NCBI RefSeq assembly: GCF_009389715.1
Contig: NC_052404.1
Span: 10,610,480 to 10,674,479, forward strand
From: Phoenix dactylifera
Taxonomy: Eukaryota; Streptophyta; Magnoliopsida; Arecales; Arecaceae
Reading direction: 5' to 3'
Length of the DNA: 64,000 bases
The notes beneath the pieces were generated by a model. That model was given only the letters and a program-made list of their open reading frames with translations. It was not told the DNA's origin and ran no database searches. This document shows positions 33,512 to 45,524 of the stretch, piece by piece (position 1 is the first letter of the stretch; the number at the start of each line of letters is the position of its first letter). A program made the translations under genes and the position numbers.

Positions 33512-36500
33512 TCATCTGGTGTTAGCTACAGAAGCCATCTTCTGGTTTAAATCACAACAGGAAAAAGGAGAAAAAGAGGGTCAGAACCCAAACAAGACTA
33601 TTGTTGTATCTCCTCAATAATCCCCAATGATAAAGACCTACCAGCTCAGAGTTGGCCTTGCCATGGGCTTGAGAGGTGCCGGATGTTTGCGAAAATCTGA
33701 AAATAAAATAATGGAAAAGAATCAATGAAGTGTTAGTGCGAGAATGGCAGTTAAATTTGTCACATCATCATACAATGAGAAGATGAATGCAAAAAGACAA
33801 AATGGTCACTCACCTGATTGCTCTTGCCTGTCTTTTTTCTTCTTCTGTAGTCCCAGTTTTGGAGTCTGGAGCAAATCTTTCTAACCGAGCCTTCTTCTTT
33901 GCTTCCTCATCAACTGGGGCGTGTACTTTAAGCCCAAATCTGAGAAATAACATTAAAAAAAGAAAGCCTCAAAGCAAATCTAGAATGCTATCAAAGATCT
34001 GACAATAAGCATAAGTATGCAGTCAAAACATGCTAGATGCTGCAGTAAGAATGTGCAAGATGGTACTTCTCCACTCGGGCTTTTCTTTTCTGCTCTTCCA
34101 GTTGTCCGGCATTCTGTATTCCATGCAAGGTAGACCCAGTTCCAAACCTGCCAACAATATGGGCTCACTCAAAACAATAACAATACAAGGTTTTGAAAAA
34201 AAGGGGGGATTTAGACTTTGGCATTGAATTGGAAGTTATTTAGAGCTTGATGAACAAGCCAGAAGAACTATGAGCACCACAAAGATATCTAAAGGATGAT
34301 ACACTAACAAGTGCATATTTACAGCATGGTTGAAAACATAAAAAGCGAACAGAAGCACGGAAGTGTCGTCCACTAAGTGAACTTGAAAAAACTTTAAATA
34401 ACTACATACTAGTTAAAAACCAGGAGTTACCTAGAAATGTTGCAGTTAACAGCGGCCCACTTCTCCCTCTTCCAAACTCATGGTGAATCAATAACGAAAT
34501 CACTACAGATATTTGGTTTCTCAGTTACTAAGCAGGACAACTGACGAAACACTTGTTTTAACTAAACCTGGAGAAAGGTTTGGCTGCATCTTTAGTCATA
34601 AGATGCAGGGGCCAACCAGGGAAGCCAGCTGGCAAACTGGTATCACTATTCGTCCAGTACCTTTCTATTGATCAAACACCTGCATAATCTGCAACGAAAA
34701 CTCAAGCTGAAACATTTCAAAACTAGCATGAGTCTGAAACAAAAATGTTGGAGCACTTTCTTTTAGCTATAATCTTGTGCATCCTCCAAAGGATGACACA
34801 AAGCACTATGCTCAAGAACGAATTATGAAAAATGTTCAGTGGTTACCCTTTTTCACACCTTAGTTCCAAATACTCACATGACAACCCCAATGATTCTTCA
34901 TGCACATGCTGACCCCCAGTTGATTAAAACCTCGCTCCAGATAGCATAAAGCAAAGTCATTGTGCCATCACATTTGCACCTTTCCCTATAGCACCTTTCC
35001 CTTCAAGACGCACTTCCAAATACCACCATTGCTGTCTACATGCTGCTATTGACACTTAGGAGATGATTCTTCTCATGTCATTGAAGTTCATTTATAAACT
35101 CCCCTCCTTAGTTTCATATGCCACTCAATTTAGAAAGTAAAGTATTTCTGTATCAAAACTGTTTATGCATCTTTTGACTTTGCATAGAACATCAAAAGTT
35201 TGTTTGTGAAAGAGAATAAGAAAATTTGCACGACACCTCTAAATCCCCAAACTCTTCTTGTTATTCAGTTATGACACCAACATCTACAAATTTCCTTGCC
35301 ATCGGTGCTGGTTAAGCTAACTAGGCATGTGAAGCAAATAATTTCTATACTGAGGCATAGGTAACCTAATAAATCCAAACCAAATCAGTTTCTTCATGTG
35401 GATAGAGGTGTAGAGCAGCACTCCTCTTTCTCCTCTCTGCTTTTCCCTCCATTTTCACACTCTCCTCTCCTATTTCAGCCAGTGGTTGATATAATACAAT
35501 TGTTCTCAAAGCCTAGATGACCAAAGTATAGCTGCATGCAGGTGGTACAGTTCATCCATTATTTTCCCCCACCCATTCACCTTCTCCTTTTGTTCTTTGT
35601 CCCTTGCTTATCCCGTACCTCAATTGATCCTTATTAATACTTGAAGTCAAGCATTACAATTCCCAATTGGAGCTCATTGAATCATAGCCACAATTGAGGC
35701 AAGTCGAGCACAACCCAGGTAGCAACCTCTCTTTTCATGCATAGCAATCCAATAACTTCTTGTGGCAAGAACAGATTCTAGTGTCTAGCCATACTGTATA
35801 ACTCCTCTCACTGCCTTGAACCACTGGCTTCTAATTGGCAAACATGATACACATTCCTAGAAGATCTAGCTGCCTTGCTAAACCAATAGAAATATATAAA
35901 GGTCTTTGTAGTTAGATTTCCTTGCTAGAGCATGACAGGCCTTCTCTGGACTAGCCTTACCATCATCCATCATCTTCTAGCTAATACAGTCAGCAATATT
36001 GATGTTTGATCTACATCTATCCTCTAGAAAGAGCTTTTAAAACGATTCTGTTATAATGCAATGATAGTTTCTGCCTATACTGAACTTAAGTAGCAGGAAA
36101 CATTTATCTAGGGTGCTGCACCCACTTCTCAATCTCACAGAAAACTACCATGAATCCACCCACACCAGCTCTAGCTTAAGGAAACTACTGTTGAATTTAG
36201 ATTTTGTCCAAACCCATCGAAGATTAATTTCAACTAAAATATCAATCAACAGAAGCAAATGCACAGATCATATAAAGATTAAGACTGCTTATTACTTACT
36301 ACAACAATGATTACTGGATGGTGCCTAAACATAAACATTGTAGCACAACAATTATACAAACTAAGCAATAGTCATCAAATAGTACAAAAAATACTTATGA
36401 TGACTACTGCAGTAGCTAGCCACCGTAAAAAGATATTAAAGGACAAGATAGTTCAATTACCATGAGATTACTCATCATTTATCTTCATCCATATTCAGGT

Positions 36501-38648
36501 ACAAGTCCCTTTTCCAGCCATACAAACACCAAGTTCGCTTATTAGGTAGGAAAATAAGCAACCACATCCCTGGATCTTAATCATTTTATAAAATGCAGTA
36601 TAATTGGCTTTTAGGCATATTAAAATATTTTTTCTTTTTTAGTAACATTGACTTCGTGCTCATGAAATAAAACTGTCCAAACTCAACTACATATATTAAC
36701 ACCGAAAGCCAAATCATTATGACCTAGCATCAAATAATTTAAAAATAACTGATTTTATGGTCTAGGGTCTTTTATGTCATGAGTGGTGATGGAAAACTTG
36801 CTTAAATTCAAAAAAAAGGGCAACCTTTAAAAGGAGAATTCAACAACCAGATTCAAACAAAGACAATCAACAATTAGAGGATGGGAAAACATATTTGACA
36901 GTCATAATTCACAGACCGCTCATTCATTTACGTCTCACATGGTCATTTATGATTTCCTTAGAAATAACCATCCCCCAGATGGCAGGTTTGCCCTCAATCT
37001 ATTACTTTTAAATATTCAACAACATCCAAATATCTACCTGACGATATCACCAATACCGTCAATGATGTCCAAAAATTCTAAGCACAAAGCATAATCACCC
37101 AAAAATTTTGCTAACTTTTGCCTAAAGATGTATAGCCATAGAATTACGTATCTATATTCTCACCATTAATCAAATCTATTCTTTGGCTGAATCATCGAAC
37201 CCTGACAGGTATTTCCATTATAAGATTCATCATCATGGGGCTCTTTCAACACTCCAAAACCTGTTTTCACTTTTCCCTACCAGCCAAACTGCCTGACATG
37301 CTGATACAGTTAAGATCACTTCTTAATTCAAGCAATCTCCAGGTTTCAGCTTGACAAGCATGATTATCAGGACCTTTCATCTCTTAGTAGTAAAAATCCC
37401 CTTGTTTCCTTGATATGTATCTTTCAGATGAAAAAATAATATTTTTCTTTAAATATGTGTAATCTCCACCAAGCCTACTAAAACACCACTGCTCCCATTC
37501 TCTTAGGTAGAAGGCTCACAGAAAACTTACCCCAAGACACCATTATTGATTGCTACAACTTGAGATTTGACAAATCCAATGGTCTGCAAATTGAATTTCC
37601 CAGACCAAACACATATGAGAAATGCGCACATCACCTCGAATATTTTCCTTTATGCGTTTGTATCTCCTTTCAATCCAGCTGCATTATAATCTTTAATCGA
37701 GACGACTATACCTATGCTTCTAATTCCTAATATGCTCAAGGCTGCAAACTGAGACGAATCATATCAAGCCCAAAGCCTTCTGATCCATACTTCAATTGCC
37801 AATGTCCCCCAAACCACTCATACCAGTAAATTTGATGGGTAATCGGTTCATCTTAGACCCATTGTGCTATAAAACCAAACGTTTCCTAATCTTACGGCAA
37901 TAATACAGCATCAGATTCCCCCCTTTCCTTAACATACAAGACGCAGCATCCAAGCAGGACACGATGTTTCCTAGAATTCTTGATATGCACTCGATGTCCA
38001 ACTATCCTGATTCCCAGAAAAAGAAGGACCCAAGAGATCAGATAAACGGCACATAACATAATACCGGAAATCATGGAATGCATTTCAAGGGGGTTTCCGT
38101 TCCATTAAAGGCGGAGGTTGAGGATGAGATTGAAGAACAGAACAAACCCTAGAATTCTCGCATATCGACGAAATACATATAAAAGATAGGGGAAAAAGAA
38201 CTAAAAAAAAAATATTACGTCTTGACTTCAATTCTACTGCATCAGGAACCTACCGCTCGGCTCGAGAGTTGCGCTTCTCCTCCTCGGTCAGCAGCACGGG
38301 CATCCCGAAACGCTCCGCTCGACGGAGCTTCTTCTGGAGATCGGTGGCGGCGCCGGCCGCCGCAGCAACTGCCGTCGCCGAGGAGGGCCCCACCGAGGTG
38401 GTCCCAGAGGCCTGGATCTTGGGCCCCTTTTGCTCTACCCCTTCCCCTCCTCCCTCCTTGCGCTGCTCCCCGGCGTTCCCATGGTCGGCGGGCTGCTCCG
38501 CGAGGGAGGTCGAGGTATGGGGAGGAGTAGGGTCTTCGAGGGGCTTGTTGGAGGACGCTACCACCGCCGGAGCAGGAGGAGGCGTATCTAGGGGTTTCTT
38601 GCCCGTTTTTTTCTGGGGCTCCTTGCCCTCGGGTATCTGAGGCTCCAT
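33512..38648 (-). CDS. MOS11: MOS11/CIP29 (SARNP)-like mRNA export protein, 228 aa, five exons
   Basis: Exons on the minus strand are 38648-38254, 34147-34067, 33939-33814, 33696-33642 and 33541-33512, giving 229 codons ending in TGA. All introns are GT-AG and the first is 4.1 kb. The N-terminal ~95 residues are Pro/Ala/Glu-rich and probably disordered. From residue ~100 a short basic motif of the form R-x-x-R-F recurs: [53 protein letters not shown]. This is the hallmark of plant MOS11 and animal CIP29/SARNP, which bind the DEAD-box helicase UAP56/DDX39 and take part in nuclear mRNA export. In Arabidopsis MOS11 is needed for resistance signalling through mRNA export. No SAP domain is seen at the N-terminus. 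A GA microsatellite lies in the 5' UTR directly before the ATG. Confidence 0.9.
34148..38253 (-). other. Large intron 1 of the MOS11-like gene
   Basis: 4106 AT-rich bases from donor GCG/gtaggt (38253) to acceptor tgccag (34148). No nested gene or transposon terminus was recognised. Confidence 0.7.
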
Positions 38649-38673
38649 GGAGAGAGAGAGAGAGAGAGAGAGT
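38649..38673. repeat. GA microsatellite in the 5' UTR of the MOS11-like gene
   Basis: About eleven GA units directly upstream (minus strand: CT) of the ATG at 38648. Confidence 0.88.
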
Positions 38674-38849
38674 AGTGAAGAGCGGCGGGTTGGTTTTCGG
38701 GGTTTCAGAAAGGAGAGCTTTCTTTTTCCCTCTCGTCAGGATCCGGTTATGGATCCAAAATTTTCCGCATGCCCTGAAAAGGCCTGGCCTCTCCCTCCTT
38801 CTGAAGTCTGAATAAGAATAATATAGTGACATATATTACACTAAGCCCA

Positions 38850-39335
38850 ACCTCTAATTTGATGATCCTAGCCTCTCTCCCATGTATCTGAAATTGATTA
38901 TAGATTGGGCCTAGGCATAAAAAATATCAATTTTAAATAGGCTTGATGCGAAGCCCTACTAAAAATTCATATAATTTAGACCCAAGGTCTGGCCCACGAT
39001 CAACTCAACTTATATCCATTCATATTCATCCTCGCTTCTCTATACCATTTAATTTGTGGAGTTTTCTAGAACCCAATCTTACCCATCCATCCGATCCTTT
39101 CCTATATATAATTAGTTCTAGTCTAAACCCAAGCACAAGTTAGGAAGACAAAAGAAAACTAATTTGATGATCCTAGCCTCTCTTTCCTTCAACCAATTAT
39201 ATTCATTGATATTCATCCTCAATTGCTTCACTATATCTCTTGATCAATCGAGTTTTCTAGAACCCCAATCTCATCCATCCATCATAACCTTCTCTGTTTA
39301 TAAATATTCCTCATCTAAACCCAAAACATAGAGAA
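38850..39335. repeat. Degenerate tandem duplication
   Basis: The words aatttgatgatcctagcctc (38855, 39161), gagttttctagaaccc (about 39058, 39248) and catctaaaccca-type sequence (about 39122, 39312) recur in the same order, so a ~200-300-base unit is present twice with divergence and indels. Part of it (38911-38990) also resembles 7371-7448. Confidence 0.65.
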
Positions 39336-41891
39336 AAATTCAAAAGATAAGAAAACCTATTGAGAAAAAAAAAGCTGAACAACCAGCCTTGCTTCTTCTT
39401 CTTTCCCTTCTTATTCTTTTCTCCTCTAATTTGGACCCTCTCAAATCTTTTTTAACTGGTTTCTTCTCTCGACTTTTAAGTTGAGAGAAATTTTTCCCAC
39501 GTTCTCTTATTTTTAGTCTTTTGTCCTCGAATCTAAATTTATTGAACCCTTTGCTAGTTGGCTTTCCTTAATTAAGTTTTAAGAGGAGAAAGCTTTCCAA
39601 TGGCTTAACCCAGCAATCCCCTCTCTTATTATTTGCCCCCATTTATATACTTGTTGCTGTATATTTCATAACTTTTCTTGTAGTCTTCAAATCTTAGACT
39701 AAAATTTGAAACATTTATTAATATTCTATTCAATGAAGCAAACACTAAATCTCATCATGTTTTTTTTTGTGGATAAATGCATCACAAAGACATTAGTCTC
39801 ATATCTTTTTTTGGGAAAATATATCCTAAAATAGTTCCATGATATCAATTTTGCACTAGGAAAATATTTTTGCCGATTCCGCACTTGAAGACTACTGTTA
39901 CTTTTTTCCTCGATCTTGACCTTCTCGCTGTTTCTCTCTAGTAACCCTGGTTGTCAGGCGGTTGATCAAGGCCCTCGTCAACTTTAGCCTAGTAATCATA
40001 GGAGCATGAGGAGAGCACAATCGCCTGCTCCATGATCTATGGTGATCTACCGGTAACCTTTATATTTGTTACCTAATCAAAATTATTTATACCAAAAATT
40101 GGCTTTGCAAGTAATGAGATCTATGATATCATCCTTATTGATGGTTGGATTTGGCTGGCCTTGTCTTGGTTCGAGATTGATCCTACTTCTTCATATGTAT
40201 ACAATTACATTGATTTTGAACTTCTAACTCATTACATTTCAGTACAAAAATTCAGCGTAGAACATCAACGCAAGTAAAATCTTAGCTCAAGTAGATCCAA
40301 TGTTATAACGAGCCCCATTGAGAATAAGCATGGGAAGAACCAAAACATCCACACTATCTGAAGTTTAATTTAAGAATTGGTCATTGTTCTACTGATTGTA
40401 CTCATACTAGAGCTATTTGAGCTACCGTTGTATTATAAAATAAATAAATATTGGTCATTAATGGCCTTAGATTTCCCTAGGTACATGCATCATAAAATTT
40501 ATGCAATATAAGCAATATTTTTAAAATAAAAAAGTCGACAGTGTTGTTGCATTTGCAATCGCCTCAACGTGGGCTTTTATTGTAGTACGAGATTCAGGAC
40601 TGGGCCTGAGCGACGTGGGCTACCATTTAATGGGTTCCAGATTTGGGAACAGACTTTGGAATACAGAAAAAGGAATACTCTAAATATTCCTTTTTACCCG
40701 GGTCTCTCGGGTGAGAGCCGTGTATCCTAACCAAGTAGATTACAATGCAAGCCATCTTTTATTCTATTAAGGATAGACAATTGAGAGAGCGTAGATCCAC
40801 GGCAATAGAGACGAGGAGTACCTCAGCAGTAGCTCTAAAGATTGACCTCCTTAGGTGCCAGATCTGCTCATGTATGAGACTTATTTTGACTCAGACAAAA
40901 CCCAATCTACTTGTATCTGTTGTTTCTTTTGAAAATCAAGTTCATAAAATGTGTTTTCCTCTTTGAAAAGGTTTCGAGTTTCCGTTTTTTCTTCCGAGTT
41001 CCAAATAAAAAAATTTCAATCATTTCGGTTTCTTTGAGGGGATAAAAAGATGGATAAAATCTATCCCTAAGTATGAATTTGAGTTATCCATGAACCTCAG
41101 TAACCAAGAATTGGCAATTGATGCGAACATCATTTAGACAAACCTCAAAAAGAAATATAAGCAAATGTGAAGAAATAGATTAGATATAAAAGAAAAAACG
41201 AAATTCTAAAATAAAAGAGAGTTAAATTTTATTTGTACTGGGTTTAAAATGCATTATGTCTATTCCAATCCTTCAATCCCTCTATATTTTTTTAAAAAAA
41301 TTTCAAACTTTTTTATTTTTTATATTATAATAATTTTTTTTATTTTATAAAGTATAGAGATCGAATATAGGGAAACTGAGAAAAAGCTAAATAATTTAGT
41401 TTATATAAGAAAACCCTATGTCTACACCATATAAGATAGAATCAAAATAAAAAAAAATATATGAAACTTGTCTCTTTTATATTTATTTTACGCGATGCTC
41501 GACAATAGCTCATATAAGACAATGCAACACATGAGGACCTAGATGGTATGAGATAGGATTGACTTCAACTTTGCTAGGAATCTACATTAAATTCTCTATT
41601 AAGGTCCATATTTCTGATCTTATAGAGTAATGCAGCCAATACAGGCAGCCTACCCAACCCACAGACGCAGGAAAAAAATACAGGCAAAACGGAAGACAGG
41701 ATTTGAGCAGTATCACTCTCTCTTTTATCCTTATCCACGGTGCGCCCAAGGGGACAACCATTTCCAGATGCAGTAGAAGTGAAGCTCAAGCAGCATCTCC
41801 ACCTTGAGTGCGACCCAAGCCAAACTCCCCACCATATCTTCCCCCTCCAAACCTAAACCTCCACGGGTTTTCCCAGTTTCCATCGTATTCC
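39336..41891. other. Intergenic, AT-rich
   Basis: No gene supported. Homopolymer runs and short open frames only. Confidence 0.45.
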
Positions 41892-41896
41892 TCTAG

Positions 41897-42335
41897 TGTA
41901 ACAACCTAGGACTTTACCTAAAATGGCTAGTCAGAAGATATTATTTGGGTTCCTTGATCCTGTATAAGTATCCAAAATCTACTCAGCAAATAACCGATGT
42001 GAGATTAAACATACGCCCGCACGGATTCTTACATAATCCTTCCGTTCAAGCCCTGATGTCCTCGTCAGGCTAAGGGTTCAAATTTATTCAAATCTAATTA
42101 CAAATACCACAACTGGCCCGTGGTCAGCCCTAATAGATCCGTACTGCAGTGTTCCCTAGTCCACATAGGTGATGGGCTAGTTTCATTCTAATACCATTTG
42201 TAATAGCCCATGACCTCATCCAAAATGGCTAGCTAGAAGATATTATTTGGGTTTCTTAATCCTGTATAAGTATCGAAAATCTATCCAGCAAATAACCGAT
42301 ATGAGATTAAACACATATCCGGACGGATCCTTACA
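41897..42335 (-). mobile_element. TRIM element (terminal-repeat retrotransposon in miniature), 439 bp
   Basis: Two direct repeats of 137 bases, 41897-42033 and 42199-42335, each start TG and end CA and surround a 165-base non-coding core. A 5-base target duplication TCTAG flanks them at 41892-41896 and 42336-42340. On the minus strand the base sequence just inside the right repeat is tggtattagaatg, close to the primer-binding site for initiator tRNA-Met (TGGTATCAGAGC). A purine-rich cggaaggatta precedes the other repeat. This fixes the orientation as minus. The repeats share agcaaataaccgat and differ at several positions, so the insertion is older than the large element. It has no coding capacity and would depend on enzymes from other elements. 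Confidence 0.88.
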
Positions 42336-42340
42336 TCTAG

Positions 42341-44329
42341 TCTTCTTTCCTATATTGACGCACCTTGCTGTTTTTATGTCACAAGTGACATCGCGAGCGT
42401 GGCAGGAGGCATTCGCCCGTAGGCTCGTCATATGTGGAGACCTTTCTTGGGGGAGATCGATTGGTGATCTGGCTGACTGATTGGGCGCCAACGCAGTTTG
42501 GCACCAGTAGTACGTTCTTACATGACATTGGAATGAATGTATATGTAACATATCTAATTCATGCTTGTAGTATCTCTTTGAGTCCATCCTTCAAATTCAT
42601 TAAATGTCACCTCTAGACCAACCAGTCTATAGCTCTAGTATTGAGGCAAGACACCAGTCCATGATGGAGGTGGATAGAGTTTTCACCTGTTCAAAGGCAA
42701 AAACACTTAAAATTTCAAAAAATTCACCATGGAAAGCTTCTCATAGCTGGAAAAAAAAATCTTGGACATGGGCTCCTAGCCTCATTTCACCCGTTATCAA
42801 AATGCACATAATTTATTATTTTTTGCATCAAAGCACTCAAGGCAACACTTGCAATAGTATCAAAACAACCTTCCTTGCCCTCATTAATTTAGATTGGAAA
42901 CTCAGTCTTAATTGGACGGCTATATTAGGTGTTTGTTCCAGGCCTCTCATTTCTTATAATAAAAGCACAGGTCAAAAAATAAAAAAGTGGACAAAAGGAG
43001 AGCACTGGGCTCGTGATGTTGGATGGCTGTGGGACCCGGATTCGGGGCCGCTTTGGGCTCGTACAGTGATGTTTCCCCAAGAGCATGTGCTCCGGGCCCA
43101 GTCCCTTCCCTTATCCTTCCTTCACGTGAAATCACTTTGAGGCCGCGACAATCTCCCCTCCTACTTGGCCTGCCCACCTCTTGTCTGCTCCCAAAATCTC
43201 GGACACGCCACGCTCTCTCTCCTATCCATTGCACGAAAAAGTTTTAGCGGTTTTCGACGCCCCCTGTAATGTTAAAAACGCCGGCATCCCGGAGGAGTCC
43301 TGGTTTGAAATAGAAATAGAAATGAATGACTTCGTTGTAGCTGTTTGTTTAGGAAAAGTTTTATTTTCATTCTAATTTTTTTTAAAAAAGAATGCCCTAA
43401 TTATTTGGAACCTAATTCGACTCTTCCTCGGTATTCAAATTCTATTCTAATTTAGATTTTAATTTCAGTCACCAACCAAATGAGTTGGGCTGTATGGCTA
43501 TTCCGATTTTTCTTCCAGTCCATTCTGATTCTGATTCCAATCACGCAAATCAATTGCGCTCTTATTGTCCACCAAAAATAGAAAAAAATTGTATCTTGCA
43601 AATAATTAATTATAATAAAAAATTATTTGACATATTTATTATACCTTTGAATGTAATAATAAATTTAATTATTTCAAATATTAGGCTAGCTAATACATAT
43701 ATAATGTATGTATGAATGAATGCGATGAAAAGTCGTTTGAATAGATAATTTATTTGCTTTTCCAATTATTAACTAATAATATTTGCCAAATCTGATAAAA
43801 GTATATCTCCATGAATGTGTGTTCTCATTAGAAGGCTCGCAAGAAATGATGGAATCTGCAAGGAATATGATAAAAGACCTCTTTAATACCTGCTTCATAA
43901 TAGGAGTGGCGAGGCAGAGCTCAAGGGTCAAGTCTAGCCACATCAACATTTGCAGGTGGGAGAAAATTTTTATTTTCCAATATATCCATTCTCAGCGAGG
44001 CCGGATAAATGAGGACCTTGAGGGAGTCTACTATTTAGAAATGACGTTGTCATTAAAAGCTTGCGTTGAAGTAGGTAAAGGCTCTTTTGTGAGTTCTTGT
44101 CTTCCAACTCAAGCGAATAAGCACCAGCCGTCTTGCTGTATTTCTTGCAAACTTTGGTCATCCATAAGCTTCTACCTTCCCATCTGGTGACAAATGCTCG
44201 CATAATCACTGGATGGGGGGTGTTATCTTCCCATGTAATGTCATAATTGATGGGGATGGAGGCCAAGGGACTTAAACTCAGGTGTTTGTCTCCCAAGTAA
44301 CACTGGGCATGTTTGTAGCATAGGGTAAT
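42341..44329. other. Intergenic
   Basis: Mixed AT-rich DNA. Open frames such as 42604-43140 (+) and 43970-44296 (-) show no domains, conserved phrases or splice partners. The segment 43290-43560 has transposon-like simple words (attctgattctgattccaat) but no defined ends. Confidence 0.45.
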
Positions 44330-44537
44330 TTGATGCCCAGGCTCGACATGTATTCAAGCAGGCCAACGGGGTCACGGATTGGATGGCTGCTTACGTGGCT
44401 AGCCATTCGGACGGTACTCTTTAAACTCATGAAGGGAAACTGTTTAGGACTCTCCGTGATGTTTTGTTTTCAGATTTTATTGGATGTATCCGTACTCGTG
44501 TAGTATGATGCGCCTGCTTTATCAAAAAAAAAAAAAA
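44330..44537 (+). mobile_element. 5'-truncated LINE tail (RNase H end)
   Basis: Frame RHVFKQANGVTDWMAAYVAS, starting near 44345, matches the C-terminal end of the RNase H domain of plant LINEs. A short 3' UTR and a poly-A run at 44524-44537 follow. The insertion is strongly truncated. I found no clear target duplication. Confidence 0.65.
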
Positions 44538-45193
44538 TCTAGCTCTCTTCCACATCGGCTCCCTTCCTAGCTAACCAATTTGCTGGTTAGTTATACTAAG
44601 GAATTGGGCTCGCATCCTTTTTTATCATCTTTTCATAAGCATGATGCAAAGTTTATGGGGTTTGCATGGTAATGAGTGGAAATATAACGACTTTATCTAG
44701 CCCAAACATATTTAAATACAACTTGAATTAAAGATTGTAATTGTTATTGATGAAATGGCCTTCATGCATACACTCATTATGCTTGGTCGATTGTGTGCTG
44801 GTCGCTGAATGATTTGTGCAGTGGAACTCTTAAGCAATGTTGGTGAGCTGTAGTTTAAAATTTTATTTGGCTATAAAATTTTAGGACTTGATATGGATGA
44901 GGATGGAATACTTTCTATTATACTATAAAGTTAATCATTTCCATATCGAACATTCAAAGGGACTTTAGTTGCCTTGGAACAAATAACTAGGATGGAATTG
45001 TGGAAATTTAGATTTGCAAAGTGGAATTTATCAAATCCTATCATTGGGAGAATAAGATTCTTTTGGACTCAATTTTACCCATCAATACTCATTTTGCCTT
45101 AAGTGTAATTTTGTTATTCCTTATTGGTGCAAAAATTAATCTACTTTCTATAGAGAGAGGATCTGTGCAGTAGTCCAAGTTTTTCATCTCTTC
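44538..45193. other. Intergenic
   Basis: AT-rich, nothing recognised. Confidence 0.45.
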
Positions 45194-45524
45194 AAATAAA
45201 GTGTCTGGCGGTAGCCGGTAGGCTTCTTTTTAGACGTTTAAATGTGCTCAATTCAAAAAACATAAATTAGAATATACTAATAGCATATGACTTAAACATA
45301 CCCACAGATTTTTTTTATTATTATTATTTTTATATGAGAACTGACGGCACCTTTAATTTTGCACAAATAAAGTGTCTGGTGGTAGGCTTTTTTCTGATGT
45401 TTAAGTACGTTCAATTCAAAAAATATAAATTAGGATCTACTAATAGCATATGACGTAATCATATCTACAAGAATATTTTTTTTTTTTTGGTGAGAACTGA
45501 TGGCACCTTTGATTGTGCACAAAG
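45194..45524. repeat. Tandem duplication, 171-bp period
   Basis: Two copies start aaataaagtgtctgg at 45194 and 45365 and share ctaatagcatatgac and gagaactga.ggcacctt. The copies differ by substitutions and by the length of a T-rich run. Confidence 0.88.

Noticed and set aside
40680-40760. Possible LTR fragment (gggtctctcgggtgagagcc)
   Set aside because: No second copy, no target duplication and no primer site found nearby.
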